A stretch of 43,957 nucleotides of DNA from Gammaproteobacteria bacterium (GTDB lineage Bacteria; Pseudomonadota; Gammaproteobacteria; UBA6429; Thiohalophilaceae), in contig JAUVEN010000010.1 of assembly GCA_030594815.1 (NCBI GenBank), positions 1 to 43,957 on the forward strand, given 5' to 3'. The translations under genes were made by a program, and so were the position numbers. Below the pieces are notes generated by a model. It had not been told where the DNA came from and made no database searches. It saw only the letters and a list, made by a program, of their open reading frames with translations. Of this stretch, positions 16,447 through 25,369 are shown piece by piece. Position 1 is the stretch's first letter. Each line of letters begins with the position of its first letter.

Positions 16447-17244
16447 CTATTTTTTGTTTGCAGTAATTGTATTTGCCAGTTTTGTAAAATCTTCTAATGA
16501 TAATCGTTCTGGCCGTATTGTCGGCTCAATACCAAGCGCTTCTATTTGTGGAATTTCAAGTTTTCCTTTTAATATATTGCGTAAGGTTTTTCTGCGTTGG
16601 GTAAAACTAAAGTTAACCAGCTTAGAAAACTCATCAAAGTCATCAATTTCAACAGGTGGTTTTTCGTGAGGGATTAAACGCACAATGGCTGAATCAACTT
16701 TTGGTGCCGGTCGAAAGGCACCAGGCTTAACGGTAAATACATATTCCGAACGACAAAAATATTGCATCATAATACCGAGTCGGCCATAGGCAGAATCCCC
16801 CGGCTTTGCAACAATACGATCTACCACCTCTTTTTGTAACATGAAGTGCATATCCTGAATACAGTGATTGCTATCAAATAAATGAAATAACAAAGGTGTA
16901 GAAATATTATAGGGAAGATTACCAATGATGCGTATTTTCTTTTCATCCGTCTGTAACTGACAAAAATCAAATTTTAGAGCATCAGCCTGATGAATAGTTA
17001 ATCCGTCATACATCACAAAACGGATTTTTAACAGTGGGATTAAATCTCGATCCAGCTCAACAACATTCATGGCACCAATTTTATCGAGCACCAATTCAGT
17101 TAATGCGCCTTCACCGGGACCTATTTCAACAATTTGATCACCCTGACGCGGGTTAATACTATTAACGATGCGTTGAATGACCATTTTATCATGCAGAAAA
17201 TTTTGTCCAAATCGTTTGCGTGGTTTATGTGATTTATGGGACAT
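16447..17244 (-). CDS. rsmA: 16S rRNA dimethyladenosine transferase (A1518/A1519)
   Basis: This 265-residue RsmA (KsgA) dimethylates two adjacent adenines in the 3' hairpin of 16S rRNA during small-subunit maturation. R-K-R-F-G-Q-N-F-L at residues 9-17 is the classical N-terminal signature. I-V-E-I-G-P-G-E-G-A-L-T is the SAM loop and G-N-L-P-Y-N-I-S-T-P the catalytic NLPY motif. F-R-P-A-P-K-V-D-S-A and the F-S-Q-R-R-K-T-L-R-type helix (here F-T-Q-R-R-K-T-L-R) are also present. It lies 9 bp after pdxA, as in the E. coli surA-pdxA-rsmA order. Confidence 0.98.
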   Translation of the reverse strand: MSHKSHKPRKRFGQNFLHDKMVIQRIVNSINPRQGDQIVEIGPGEGALTELVLDKIGAMNVVELDRDLIPLLKIRFVMYDGLTIHQADALKFDFCQLQTDEKKIRIIGNLPYNISTPLLFHLFDSNHCIQDMHFMLQKEVVDRIVAKPGDSAYGRLGIMMQYFCRSEYVFTVKPGAFRPAPKVDSAIVRLIPHEKPPVEIDDFDEFSKLVNFSFTQRRKTLRNILKGKLEIPQIEALGIEPTIRPERLSLEDFTKLANTITANKK

Positions 17245-17253
17245 GGTGATGAT

Positions 17254-18240
17254 TTATCCTGCTTTTTCTGCCATTTGAATGGCCATATTTAAAGCTGCTT
17301 TTAAACTACCATTATTGGCTTTTCCGGTTCCGGCAAGATCAAGCGCGGTGCCGTGATCCACAGAGGTGCGAATAAAAGGTAACCCTAAGGTAACATTTAC
17401 TGCTTCACCAAAGCCAACGTGTTTTAAAACAGGTAGTCCTTGATCATGATACATAGCGAGTACGGCATCGGCATCTTGCAAATAAGGTTGTGTGAATAAA
17501 GTATCTGCAGGTAATGGGCCTACCAGGTTAAAACCTTTGTCTTTTAATTCATTTATTACCGGGGTGATGATTTCAATTTCTTCCATACCAAGATGACCAT
17601 CTTCACCGGCATGAGGATTTAGACCGCAAATGAGAATACGAGGCTGAGATATCCCGAAGTGTTTTTTCAGGTCTTGATGCAAAATGCTAATAACTTCTTT
17701 TAAGCTATCTTGCGTAATCGCCTTACTTACTTTAGCCAGAGGTAAGTGTGTAGTGGCAAGGGCAACACGGAGTTGGTGCTTAGATTCGGGTGCTGCAAGC
17801 ATCATAACTACTTTTTTAGTTTTACTTAGCTCGGCTAGATATTCGGTATGGCCAGTAAAAGGGATTCCTGCTTCATTGATAATTCCTTTATGCATGGGGC
17901 CCGTTACGAGAGCAGAAAATTCTCCACTCATGCAGCCTTTGACAGCACGCTGCAAAGCATTTAATTGACTTTGAGCATTTGCTTTATCTGCTTCACCACA
18001 GACAGAGGGATTGTTTAAAGGTTCTTCAAGAACGGTTAAGGAGCCTGCTGTTTGTGATTGAGTTTTATTTGCATCATAGCTATTGATATTAAGGGGGAGC
18101 CCTAATTTTTTCGCACGTTGCTGCAACATTATCGGATCTGCAATACAAACAAGCTCATGAGGCTGAATAGTTTGCACATGTTGAATAATCAGATCAGGTC
18201 CGATGCCTGCCGGTTCACCTGGAGTAATGACAAAACGCAT
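17254..18240 (-). CDS. pdxA: 4-hydroxythreonine-4-phosphate dehydrogenase
   Basis: This 328-residue PdxA oxidises 4-phosphohydroxy-L-threonine in DXP-dependent pyridoxal phosphate synthesis. [12 protein letters not shown] opens the protein; [18 protein letters not shown] and M-Y-H-D-Q-G-L-P contain the metal-binding histidines. The length is normal. The palindromic element between surA and pdxA ends only 15 bp before the ATG, and I see no good Shine-Dalgarno in the remaining spacer (an AAAGG inside the element is about 17 bp away), so translation may depend on the inserted element. Confidence 0.97.
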   Translation of the reverse strand: MRFVITPGEPAGIGPDLIIQHVQTIQPHELVCIADPIMLQQRAKKLGLPLNINSYDANKTQSQTAGSLTVLEEPLNNPSVCGEADKANAQSQLNALQRAVKGCMSGEFSALVTGPMHKGIINEAGIPFTGHTEYLAELSKTKKVVMMLAAPESKHQLRVALATTHLPLAKVSKAITQDSLKEVISILHQDLKKHFGISQPRILICGLNPHAGEDGHLGMEEIEIITPVINELKDKGFNLVGPLPADTLFTQPYLQDADAVLAMYHDQGLPVLKHVGFGEAVNVTLGLPFIRTSVDHGTALDLAGTGKANNGSLKAALNMAIQMAEKAG

Positions 18241-18255
18241 ATGTAATTATTATTT

Positions 18256-18393
18256 GAGACCTTTGCACGGATAGCGAGAAGCCAGAGAACAAGGCAAAAC
18301 TGACGAAAAAGCGGAATGTACGATCAGTACATGAGCATTTTGAGGAAGTTTTAACGCAGTTATCTGGTTTCGTAGCATTCGTGCAATGGTCTC
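18256..18393. repeat. MITE-like element, family 1 copy A (surA-pdxA gap)
   Basis: The inverted ends are gagacctttgcacg (18256-18269) and cgtgcaatggtctc (18380-18393), around about 110 bp containing agagaacaaggcaaaac (from 18284). The right end is flush with the surA stop codon, reading TAA-gagacc on the surA strand. The same TIR and related interior occur at 27906-28054, and a related interior with diverged ends at 36209-36355. Confidence 0.85.
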
Positions 18394-19689
18394 TTATTTG
18401 TTGGTGCGATAATCGACGTATGCCTCAGCACGTAAACGACGTAGCCAGTCTTGAACGGCTTCTTCAGTTTTTCGTTTGCGGATGAGTTTGATGGCCTGGC
18501 TACGTAGAAACTGCTGGGTATTATCATGTTTACGGCGCGATAAAACCTGCACGATATGCCAGCCAAATTGTGTCAAAAAGGGCTCGCTAATTTCGCCGGG
18601 TTTGAGTTTATTCATTACATCTTCAAACGCTGGCACCATTGAGCCTGGTGTTACCCAACCTAAACTGCCACCTTCTGCCGCAGCTGCTTTATCGTCGGAA
18701 CTTGCCCGGGCAATACCGGCAAAATCACCACCATTTTTAATACGCTGCAGAATATCTTCTAAACGTAAGCGAGCTTCTTCCCGGGTGAGCACCTGGGTCG
18801 GCCGAATCAAAATATGTCTCGCCATGGTTTGGTTAACAATATGTTTTTGATTGTTGCTGCGTTTGTCTTTTAATTTGATGATATGGAATCCGCTGGCACT
18901 ACGAAGCGGCCCTTTAACTTCATTGATACGCATTTTACGAACAATCGATGTAAACAAGTTAGGTAGTTGCGCTGTTTTACGCCAGCCTAAATCACCACCT
19001 TTTAGGGCAAGTTCATCATCAGATATGGCAACGGCTTTTTGACTAAAATCATCGCCTTTTACTAAATCAGATAGCACTTTTTCTGCTTTTTTCCGTGCTT
19101 TTTCAATTTGTTCTGGTGTCGCTGCTTCTGGTGTCGCGATCAAAATATGGCTTAAATGGTATTCGTCATTAGCTGATTTGCCTTTTAAGTGCTGATCCAG
19201 ATAATTATCAATTTCCTGCTCTGAGATATTGACCTTGTTTTCGACACGCATTTTGCGTAATCGGGAAATAGTCACTTCACGACGAATATTTTCGCGGAAA
19301 TCACTGAACTTATAGCCATCTTTAGCTAAAACTTTACGAAACTGCTCCATTGAAAGACGGTTTTCTTTTGCAATATTTGCGATAACACGGTTAACCATTT
19401 CATCATTAATCCGGATACCGGTTTTTTTCGCCATTTCTAACTGTAATTTTTCCAGAATAAGGCGTTCCAGTATCTGTTTACGAAGATTTTCGAGCGAAGG
19501 AAGCTGATTGCCTTGTTGTTTTAATTGCTGGCTGATGAGTTTAACGCGTTCGTCCAACTCAATTTGCGTGATGATATTGTCATTAACAATGGCAATAATT
19601 TTGTCGAGTGGAATGACGGTCGATTTTGCCAAAAGCTGTGATGCTGGCAAAAGTAAGATGAGTAAGCCTAAAAATGAAAAACTGCGCAT
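18394..19689 (-). CDS. surA: Periplasmic peptidyl-prolyl isomerase/chaperone SurA
   Basis: This 431-residue protein has a signal peptide (F-L-G-L-L-I-L-L-L-P-A-S-Q-L-L-A), an N-terminal SurA chaperone domain (I-A-I-V-N-D-N-I-I-T, residues 29-38) and two parvulin (PpiC) domains. The first starts at about 170 (H-L-S-H-I-L-I-A), the second at about 285 (A-R-H-I-L-I-R-P); each has the G-G-D/S-L-G-W core. It escorts outer-membrane proteins such as LptD across the periplasm, which fits its position 195 bp downstream of lptD. Its TAA is the first triplet flanking the inserted palindromic element. Confidence 0.97.
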   Translation of the reverse strand: MRSFSFLGLLILLLPASQLLAKSTVIPLDKIIAIVNDNIITQIELDERVKLISQQLKQQGNQLPSLENLRKQILERLILEKLQLEMAKKTGIRINDEMVNRVIANIAKENRLSMEQFRKVLAKDGYKFSDFRENIRREVTISRLRKMRVENKVNISEQEIDNYLDQHLKGKSANDEYHLSHILIATPEAATPEQIEKARKKAEKVLSDLVKGDDFSQKAVAISDDELALKGGDLGWRKTAQLPNLFTSIVRKMRINEVKGPLRSASGFHIIKLKDKRSNNQKHIVNQTMARHILIRPTQVLTREEARLRLEDILQRIKNGGDFAGIARASSDDKAAAAEGGSLGWVTPGSMVPAFEDVMNKLKPGEISEPFLTQFGWHIVQVLSRRKHDNTQQFLRSQAIKLIRKRKTEEAVQDWLRRLRAEAYVDYRTNK

Positions 19690-19737
19690 TTAGTAAATCC
19701 CGAAAAGAGTCCTGAAACCTGAATAATTTAGCCACGA

Positions 19738-19746
19738 ATTATATCA
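19738..19746 (-). promoter_or_regulatory. Extended -10 promoter for surA
   Basis: On the minus strand the sequence reads TG-A-TATAAT, a perfect extended -10 box, about 50 bases upstream of the surA ATG and inside the lptD-surA gap. There is no clear -35, as expected for extended -10 promoters. This would let surA be expressed apart from lptD. Confidence 0.6.
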
Positions 19747-19884
19747 GAATATGGCCCCATTTACTCACAGATCAAGGCTAGAAGCCCTCACTATAGAACC
19801 TTTGTAAGTTTTTCCTCAGAACTGACTACTTCATATTACTCAGATTGCATAGTATGAGTTCAATGCACACAGTGCGTTCTGGCC

Positions 19885-22047
19885 TTATTGCTTAATTCCG
19901 AAACCACCGAGGCCTTTGAGTATTAGCTCAAGATAAATACCTTGATCCGTTTGACCATTGCTGAGGTAACGTTCTTTGGTACTTAATCTTAGTCCCCAAC
20001 AGCAGCTTTCGTAATTAATACCAAACAGATTCTCGACAATATGATCATTTTGCAGATCATAAAGGTGTGCTGCATTAAGGTTCCAGTTTTCGTTAAGTTC
20101 CCAGTTCAATTTCATTTCACGCGTTTCGAGTGCATTTCTTTGATAACGGTGTGCCAGGCTAATATTGAATTTTTTATATTGGTAGCCCAATTGACTGCTA
20201 CTGGAAACTTTTTCTTTTAGCTCTGGATCCCACTCGAGTTGCGACGATAAATTCCAGTGACCGGGTTGTGTTTTTAGTTCGGCAATAATGTTTGAGCGTG
20301 AACCTGTTTCAACGGCAACGGTTGGCAACTGTACCCTACGGTCAGAAAAGTAATAAATTTGTCCGAGTCTGGCCATAAACATTTCTTTCCCGTTTTCCTG
20401 ATCAATAAATCGGGTAGCAAGTGCTGCGGTAATCCGATTATCGTCACCAATCCGATCGATACCATTAAACCGATAATCTGTAAAAGATTGATTTACATTA
20501 AAGGCATAAGCCGAGGTATCAAAAACAGGTAAGTCCGACTGATCTTTATAAGGTACGTAAACATAAAATAATTGCGGCTCAAGCGTTTGCAGATAGTTAT
20601 TACTAAAAAGTTGGCTGTCACGTTCAAAAAACAAACCACTATTAAAACTGAAGGTTGGTATTGTGCGAGAAAGTTTAGACTCGCCAGTTGTTTGTTGTAA
20701 ATTATAACTGGTATGTTGTATAGCTAACCTGGGTTCGAAAAATCCAGCAGCAGATCGTATTGGGTATGAAAGTTCAGGTTTCACATGTAGTCGTTCACCA
20801 ATCACTTCGTTATCGATATGATCAAAACGAACTGCTTCACTTTTTAAAGAATAATTTAAGGCGTTGTTTTTAACCGCGTAGCGCGAGTTTAAAATCATCT
20901 GTGGTAAACGTTTATAAGGTTGGTCACCACTTAATATCTGGTGATCTTCTGCTTTAATATTGAACAACCAGTTTGGGCTGCTATATATAGCCTCTCCAGT
21001 TCTGTTTAAGTACGTGGTACTTGTGCTATTTAAATTATCACTGAAGTCGGTGAGATGATTAATATCAGCTACATAGTTGTAGTCAGCTTTTGCTTGCCAG
21101 CCTAAACCGGGTTTTGATTCATGTTTCCAGTGTAATCGTTCACGATTGTCTTTAAATAATTTATCATTACTTAAATATTCCAGCTCAAGGATACCATTGT
21201 TGTTTTCAGTCAAATAGCGAAATTCTGTGTGCAATAACGTTCCACGTTTCGACATGTACCATGGGGTAATAGTGGCATCTACCTGTGGATGTATATTCCA
21301 GTAATAAGGAATTTTAAATTCATTGCCATGTTCACTTGAATGTCCAAAGTAGGGGTATAAAAATCCAGATAAACGTTCTTCACCCAGAGGAAAACGTAAA
21401 TACGGGAAGTAAAAGAAAGGCACATCCTTAAATCGAAGCACAACATTACTGGCGTGACCCTGATGAGATTTACTGTCGAGCGTAATGGTACTTGCGCTTA
21501 ATAACCAGTCGGCATTATTTGGATCACAAGTGGTATAAGTGGCATCACTGAGTCTAGTCGTAGTTTTATCCTGAATCTCTATGGTCGACGCCTGGCCACG
21601 GGCACGACTGGTTAAACTTTGATATTCCGCCTTATTGAGTACAGCTTGATTTGATTTCAGGTTGAAACTGGCTGATTCACTTTTAATTTGAATATCAGCA
21701 GTGATGAAACGTACATTACCTTCCGTTTCAACTTGTTCTGTTTGTTTAGTATATTCAGCTTGATCGGTTTCAATGCGTTTATCATTTTGCTGGATAACGA
21801 CATTACCGCTAAAGCGAGAGATATTTTCTTGATTGAGCTCAACTTTATCTGACTGCAGATGAGTTTTACCATCAGCTGAAAAAGTTTCTTTTTTGATAAT
21901 TGACGAGGATTGAATTTCACAAAGGCTTTCAGCAGCTAAAAAGGCATGACCAGATGGCAAGTTGAATAAAAAGACTGTCAGGAACCCCGCAGAAATCTTA
22001 TTCGTCGAGATTGAGACTGGCAAATGATATTTATTATTCTTTTTCAC
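19885..22047 (-). CDS. lptD: LPS-assembly protein LptD
   Basis: This 720-residue outer-membrane LPS translocon subunit places LPS in the outer leaflet together with LptE. After a signal-like segment (about 20-38) comes an OstA/LptA-like beta-jellyroll (about 55-170: repeated D-x-A-x-Y/F patterns such as T-D-Q-A-E-Y). The LptD barrel domain follows, with F-K-D-V-P-F-F-Y-F-P-Y-L-R-F-P and R-L-S-G-F-L-Y-P. Cysteines near the N-terminus and a C-C pair near residue 690 could form the usual long-range disulfides. The start is GTG (22047) with a weak Shine-Dalgarno; an in-frame stop lies just upstream. It begins 20 bp after the DUF1624 gene. Confidence 0.95.
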   Translation of the reverse strand: MKKNNKYHLPVSISTNKISAGFLTVFLFNLPSGHAFLAAESLCEIQSSSIIKKETFSADGKTHLQSDKVELNQENISRFSGNVVIQQNDKRIETDQAEYTKQTEQVETEGNVRFITADIQIKSESASFNLKSNQAVLNKAEYQSLTSRARGQASTIEIQDKTTTRLSDATYTTCDPNNADWLLSASTITLDSKSHQGHASNVVLRFKDVPFFYFPYLRFPLGEERLSGFLYPYFGHSSEHGNEFKIPYYWNIHPQVDATITPWYMSKRGTLLHTEFRYLTENNNGILELEYLSNDKLFKDNRERLHWKHESKPGLGWQAKADYNYVADINHLTDFSDNLNSTSTTYLNRTGEAIYSSPNWLFNIKAEDHQILSGDQPYKRLPQMILNSRYAVKNNALNYSLKSEAVRFDHIDNEVIGERLHVKPELSYPIRSAAGFFEPRLAIQHTSYNLQQTTGESKLSRTIPTFSFNSGLFFERDSQLFSNNYLQTLEPQLFYVYVPYKDQSDLPVFDTSAYAFNVNQSFTDYRFNGIDRIGDDNRITAALATRFIDQENGKEMFMARLGQIYYFSDRRVQLPTVAVETGSRSNIIAELKTQPGHWNLSSQLEWDPELKEKVSSSSQLGYQYKKFNISLAHRYQRNALETREMKLNWELNENWNLNAAHLYDLQNDHIVENLFGINYESCCWGLRLSTKERYLSNGQTDQGIYLELILKGLGGFGIKQ

Positions 22048-22067
22048 GGATGATGCTTATATTAACT

Positions 22068-22814
22068 TTACCCAACAATGAGACTAATTATATAGAGAAA
22101 TCCAAGAAATAGGGGTTGATGTAGCATATAAATATGCAAACTATGCTGCCCTCCCAGTGCCAGTAGGTTGCTTACCGGATGATTGCTTTGCCAGCTGCGT
22201 AAAAATGAGTTTGTTGGTTGTTGGGCCAAAAGCTGCCCCAGATACATCCCGATTAAAACAATACCAAACCAGGGCAAAAGAGGTACGTAATCAACGGCGA
22301 TGGGTAATGTTGTCGTGAGCCCAAACCATTGCAAATAAGGCTGATTAAAGATTGGGTACTCAATGAACTGTCCAATAAGGATCAAAGTTATTCCGAGAAG
22401 TAAATTAATAATTTTTAGTCGAACAAACAATAGCCCCAGAACACTCGCGACAGCAATGAAATGCAAAATGCCAAAAAAAATCATTGCGGTTGGGAATATC
22501 ACCCAGCTACTAATGCTAACTAATAATGAGTAGGAAATGAGAAGCAGTAAACGTTTCTGAAAAGGCTTTATCTTCAATCCACGATAAGACGCCAGATATA
22601 AACTGATACCCATAATCATTAAAAAAAAAGTAACAATGAGTGTACGAAAATTCAGCCAGAAGTTATCCATGGCAAAGTCTATATTTATAAATCCGTAATA
22701 GTCTAAATCGTAACTAAAGTGATAAATAAACATCAATAAAATGGCAAAGCCACGAGCGACATCAAGAATATCAAAGTGCTTTTTATTATTTTTATTTGTG
22801 CTTTGTTTTAACAT
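22068..22814 (-). CDS. DUF1624 / HGSNAT-like membrane acyltransferase
   Basis: This 248-residue polytopic protein has about seven hydrophobic segments. The N-terminal block D-I-L-D-V-A-R-G-F-A-I-L-L-M-F-I-Y-H is typical of the DUF1624 (heparan-alpha-glucosaminide N-acetyltransferase catalytic) family, and H-I-Y-M-L-H-Q-P occurs near the C-terminus. Such proteins are thought to move acetyl groups across the membrane onto sugars. Its position, 20 bp upstream of lptD on the same strand and divergent from amgK, suggests coexpression with LPS export and a possible role in envelope glycan acetylation; the substrate is unknown. Confidence 0.82.
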   Translation of the reverse strand: MLKQSTNKNNKKHFDILDVARGFAILLMFIYHFSYDLDYYGFINIDFAMDNFWLNFRTLIVTFFLMIMGISLYLASYRGLKIKPFQKRLLLLISYSLLVSISSWVIFPTAMIFFGILHFIAVASVLGLLFVRLKIINLLLGITLILIGQFIEYPIFNQPYLQWFGLTTTLPIAVDYVPLLPWFGIVLIGMYLGQLLAQQPTNSFLRSWQSNHPVSNLLALGGQHSLHIYMLHQPLFLGFLYIISLIVG

Positions 22815-22825
22815 GTTTTTCAGGC

Positions 22826-22853
22826 TTTAGACTTTGTTTTATAAATGTATAAT
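22826..22853 (+). promoter_or_regulatory. Promoter for amgK
   Basis: A TTTAGA -35-like hexamer (22826-22831), a 16-bp spacer and a perfect TATAAT (22848-22853) lie 23 bp before the amgK GTG. The site is in the short divergent region shared with the DUF1624-lptD transcription unit. Confidence 0.65.
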
Positions 22854-22875
22854 ATGTCTTTATCAGGAGAATAAT

Positions 22876-23844
22876 GTGGATCAACGATTAGAACAACTGA
22901 AAGTTTGGCTAAATGATAGTGGGATAACTTATCAGGATATTGCACCTGCTTCGGCTGATGCGAGTTTTCGTCGTTATTTTCGTATTACTAATAATGAAAG
23001 TACCTACATTATTATGGATGCTCCCCCTGAAAAGGAAGATTGTAATCCTTTTATACGTATCGCGACGATATTGTTTGATTTTGGTTTAAATGTACCTCAG
23101 ATTTTAAAGCAAGATTTGAAACAAGGCTTTCTTTTACTAAATGATTTAGGAACAACTGTTTTTTTATCTGAACTAAATAATGATACTGTTGATGAAATGT
23201 ACACCTCAGCCATGAAGGCATTGCTGCAATTACAAAAGAATAAAATACCTGATTTACCTGCATATGGTAAAACCTTGTTACGAAATGAATTAAATTTATT
23301 TCCGGAGTGGTATCTAACAAAACATTTGAACATTACATTGTCTAATCAGCAAAAAGACATTCTTGAGCATGCTTTTGATTTATTGATTAAAAATGCGTTA
23401 GAACAACCACAAGTCTGCGTGCATCGAGATTATCATTCACGCAATTTAATGGTGAATAAAGATAAACCAGATTACCCCGGTGTTATTGACTTTCAAGATG
23501 CTGTTATAGGGGCGGTTACCTATGATCTTGTTTCATTGTTAAAAGATTGTTATATCAGCTGGCCGAGAGAAAAAATTGAAGGATGGGTTAAATATTTTCA
23601 TGCTGAAGCAGAATCTATAGGGATTATTAGTAACGTTAGTTTTGATACGTTCTTGCGCTGGTTTGATTTAATGGGGTTGCAACGCCATTTAAAAGTTGCA
23701 GGTATTTTCTCACGATTAAAACACCGGGATGGAAAAACAGGTTATCTTAAAGATATTCCTCGTACCATGGATTACGTATTTGACGTGTTAGAACGTTACC
23801 CTGAATTCAAACCGTTACAGACGTTATTAACTGAAATATTATAA
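22876..23844 (+). CDS. amgK: N-acetylmuramate/N-acetylglucosamine kinase (cell-wall recycling)
   Basis: This 322-residue aminoglycoside-phosphotransferase-fold kinase phosphorylates recycled MurNAc (and GlcNAc) at C1 for MurU. V-H-R-D-Y-H-S-R-N-L is the catalytic loop (Asp185), and V-I-D-F-Q-D-A follows with the metal-binding aspartate. A-D-A-S-F-R-R-Y-F-R near residue 25 is characteristic of AmgK. I chose GTG 22876, 5 bp after a caggaga Shine-Dalgarno; the ATG at 22834 would start upstream of the promoter -10 box. As in Pseudomonas, it is divergent from the lptD side and close to murU, though here a GNAT gene lies between. Confidence 0.92.
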   Translation: MDQRLEQLKVWLNDSGITYQDIAPASADASFRRYFRITNNESTYIIMDAPPEKEDCNPFIRIATILFDFGLNVPQILKQDLKQGFLLLNDLGTTVFLSELNNDTVDEMYTSAMKALLQLQKNKIPDLPAYGKTLLRNELNLFPEWYLTKHLNITLSNQQKDILEHAFDLLIKNALEQPQVCVHRDYHSRNLMVNKDKPDYPGVIDFQDAVIGAVTYDLVSLLKDCYISWPREKIEGWVKYFHAEAESIGIISNVSFDTFLRWFDLMGLQRHLKVAGIFSRLKHRDGKTGYLKDIPRTMDYVFDVLERYPEFKPLQTLLTEIL

Positions 23845-23859
23845 GTTAAGGGAACAGGG

Positions 23860-24282
23860 ATGCTAAAAATTAAAAAAATGGAAACGAATAATAACATCCA
23901 GTCTTGTTTTGCTGTTATGTCTCAATTGAGAACAAATATAAAAGAAAACGAGTTTATTGAAACTATTCGCCAGCAATTTGAAAATGGATATCAGTTGGTT
24001 GCTGTATTATCAGACGATAGTGTTGTTGCAGTTTCTGGTTTTTACATACGTAAAAATCTTGCATGGGGTAAATTTCTTTATATCGATGATTTAATTACAG
24101 ATGAAAAACAACGCTCTGGTGGATTTGGAAAGATGTTATTAGGATATTTATATGATGAAGCAAGAAAAAACAACTGTGAACAGTTGCATCTTGATTCAGG
24201 AGTGCAAAGAAAAGATGCACATCGTTTTTATGAAAGAGAAGGTATGACGTTTGCCAGCCATCATTATGTTAGCCAACTATAA
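23860..24282 (+). CDS. GNAT-family N-acetyltransferase
   Basis: This 140-residue protein has one GNAT fold. The acetyl-CoA-binding motif is Q-R-S-G-G-F-G-K-M-L-L, preceded by the beta strand Y-I-D-D-L-I-T-D. The C-terminal A-H-R-F-Y-E-R-E-G-M is the usual motif B. It starts 15 bp after amgK behind an aaggga Shine-Dalgarno, so it shares the amgK transcript. The substrate is unknown; its position between two MurNAc-recycling genes makes an amino-sugar or peptidoglycan-fragment substrate a reasonable guess, but many GNATs in such places act elsewhere. Confidence 0.88.
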   Translation: MLKIKKMETNNNIQSCFAVMSQLRTNIKENEFIETIRQQFENGYQLVAVLSDDSVVAVSGFYIRKNLAWGKFLYIDDLITDEKQRSGGFGKMLLGYLYDEARKNNCEQLHLDSGVQRKDAHRFYEREGMTFASHHYVSQL

Positions 24283-24295
24283 GTTTTATTCTTTA

Positions 24296-24450
24296 ATATA
24301 AATAAGCGTTCCGAATACCAGTCCACTCTCTGGTAGGGGGGATCAAGCGAAGCGGATCCACCATAAGTTATAAGTGTTGGATCCGTCGTATTACTCCTTG
24401 AGCCAACCTGCAGGTAAAAGTGAACTGGTATTCGGAACTTTTATTTATTA
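24296..24450. repeat. Palindromic element between the GNAT gene and murU
   Basis: The outer arms contain ttccgaataccagt (24308-24321) and its exact complement actggtattcggaa (24424-24437), flanked by matching ataaataa ends. An inner perfect 8-bp pair, cggatcca (24353-24360) / tggatccg (24378-24385), adds a second stem. The 155-bp unit occupies most of the 190-bp gap. Confidence 0.85.
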
Positions 24451-24472
24451 TGAATCGTGCTAAGGTTTTATT

Positions 24473-25150
24473 ATGAAAGCAATGATATTAGCTGCCGGTC
24501 GCGGTGAACGTATGCGGCCTTTAACGGATAACTTACCCAAACCATTGTTGAAGGTGGGCGGTAAGATGTTAATAGAATATCATCTCGAAAAATTAAAAGC
24601 GGCAAACATTACTGACGTGATCATTAATCATGCCTGGTTAGGCTCAAAAATTGAGAAGGCTTTAGGTGATGGATCTCGTTATGGTTTGAATATTCAGTAT
24701 TCAGCAGAAGGTGAAGCATTAGAAACGGCTGGTGGTATCCTTAATGCATTACCTTTATTAACAGATGCAGATAATAAATCAGAAGCCTTTATTGTTATCA
24801 ATGGTGATATTTTCTGTGATTATAATATTTCAAACTTACCTTCTTCTTTATCGGGTTTAGCCCATTTGCTGTTGGTAGATAACCCTGAACATAATCCAGA
24901 AGGTGATTTTGAGTTAACAGATACAGCGTTGGTTGAGCAAGCTGGAGAAAATAAAAAAACATTCAGTGGTATTGGTGTTTATCATCCCGATTTATTTAAA
25001 GATTATCCTAATGGTAAATTGGCGTTAGCTCCCGTATTACGTAAAGCAATGGATCAAAAATTAGTGACTGGAGAACTTCATCACGGGCTTTGGCATGACA
25101 TTGGTACACCTGAAAGATTAGCTGAGCTTGATCTATACTTAAACGAATAG
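24473..25150 (+). CDS. murU: N-acetylmuramate alpha-1-phosphate uridylyltransferase
   Basis: This 225-residue nucleotidyltransferase makes UDP-MurNAc from MurNAc-1-phosphate, the step after AmgK in the recycling route that bypasses MurA-targeted synthesis. M-I-L-A-A-G-R-G-E-R-M-R-P-L-T is the nucleotide-binding loop. P-K-P-L-L-K-V-G-G-K, L-E-T-A-G-G-I and I-N-G-D-I-F are the conserved substrate-site and metal-site motifs. Length and order fit MurU well. An ordinary mannose/glucose-1-phosphate nucleotidyltransferase is the alternative, but neighbouring amgK supports MurU. Confidence 0.92.
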   Translation: MKAMILAAGRGERMRPLTDNLPKPLLKVGGKMLIEYHLEKLKAANITDVIINHAWLGSKIEKALGDGSRYGLNIQYSAEGEALETAGGILNALPLLTDADNKSEAFIVINGDIFCDYNISNLPSSLSGLAHLLLVDNPEHNPEGDFELTDTALVEQAGENKKTFSGIGVYHPDLFKDYPNGKLALAPVLRKAMDQKLVTGELHHGLWHDIGTPERLAELDLYLNE

Positions 25151-25182
25151 TCATAACTTCATGCTTTTTATAAATATTTATA

Positions 25183-25320
25183 AATTATCGCAAAGAACGC
25201 AAAGGTACTCCAAGAGTACTTCCTCGTGTTGTTTGTAACAACACTCAGGGCGCGCAGAGGACACAAAGTAAAAATATAATTCTTTGCGCTCTCTGCGTCT
25301 TTGCGAACTTTGCGTTTAAT
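25183..25320. repeat. GCAAAG-type palindromic element after murU
   Basis: The left arm (25183-25204) contains cgcaaagaacgcaaag and the right arm (25299-25320) its near complement, ctttgcgaactttgcg. Inside are two perfect hairpins: gtactc/gagtac (25205-25210 with 25214-25219) and gtgttgtt/aacaacac (25226-25233 with 25237-25244). Confidence 0.8.
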
Positions 25321-25369
25321 AGCATGGTTTATTATTCGTTTACTTTGAATTTGATCTGAAGGATTTAAA

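Noticed and set aside
22834-22875. ATG at 22834 as amgK start
   Set aside because: It precedes a TATAAT -10 box that would then be coding, and the 14 extra residues are atypical; GTG 22876 sits 5 nt after a strong caggaga.
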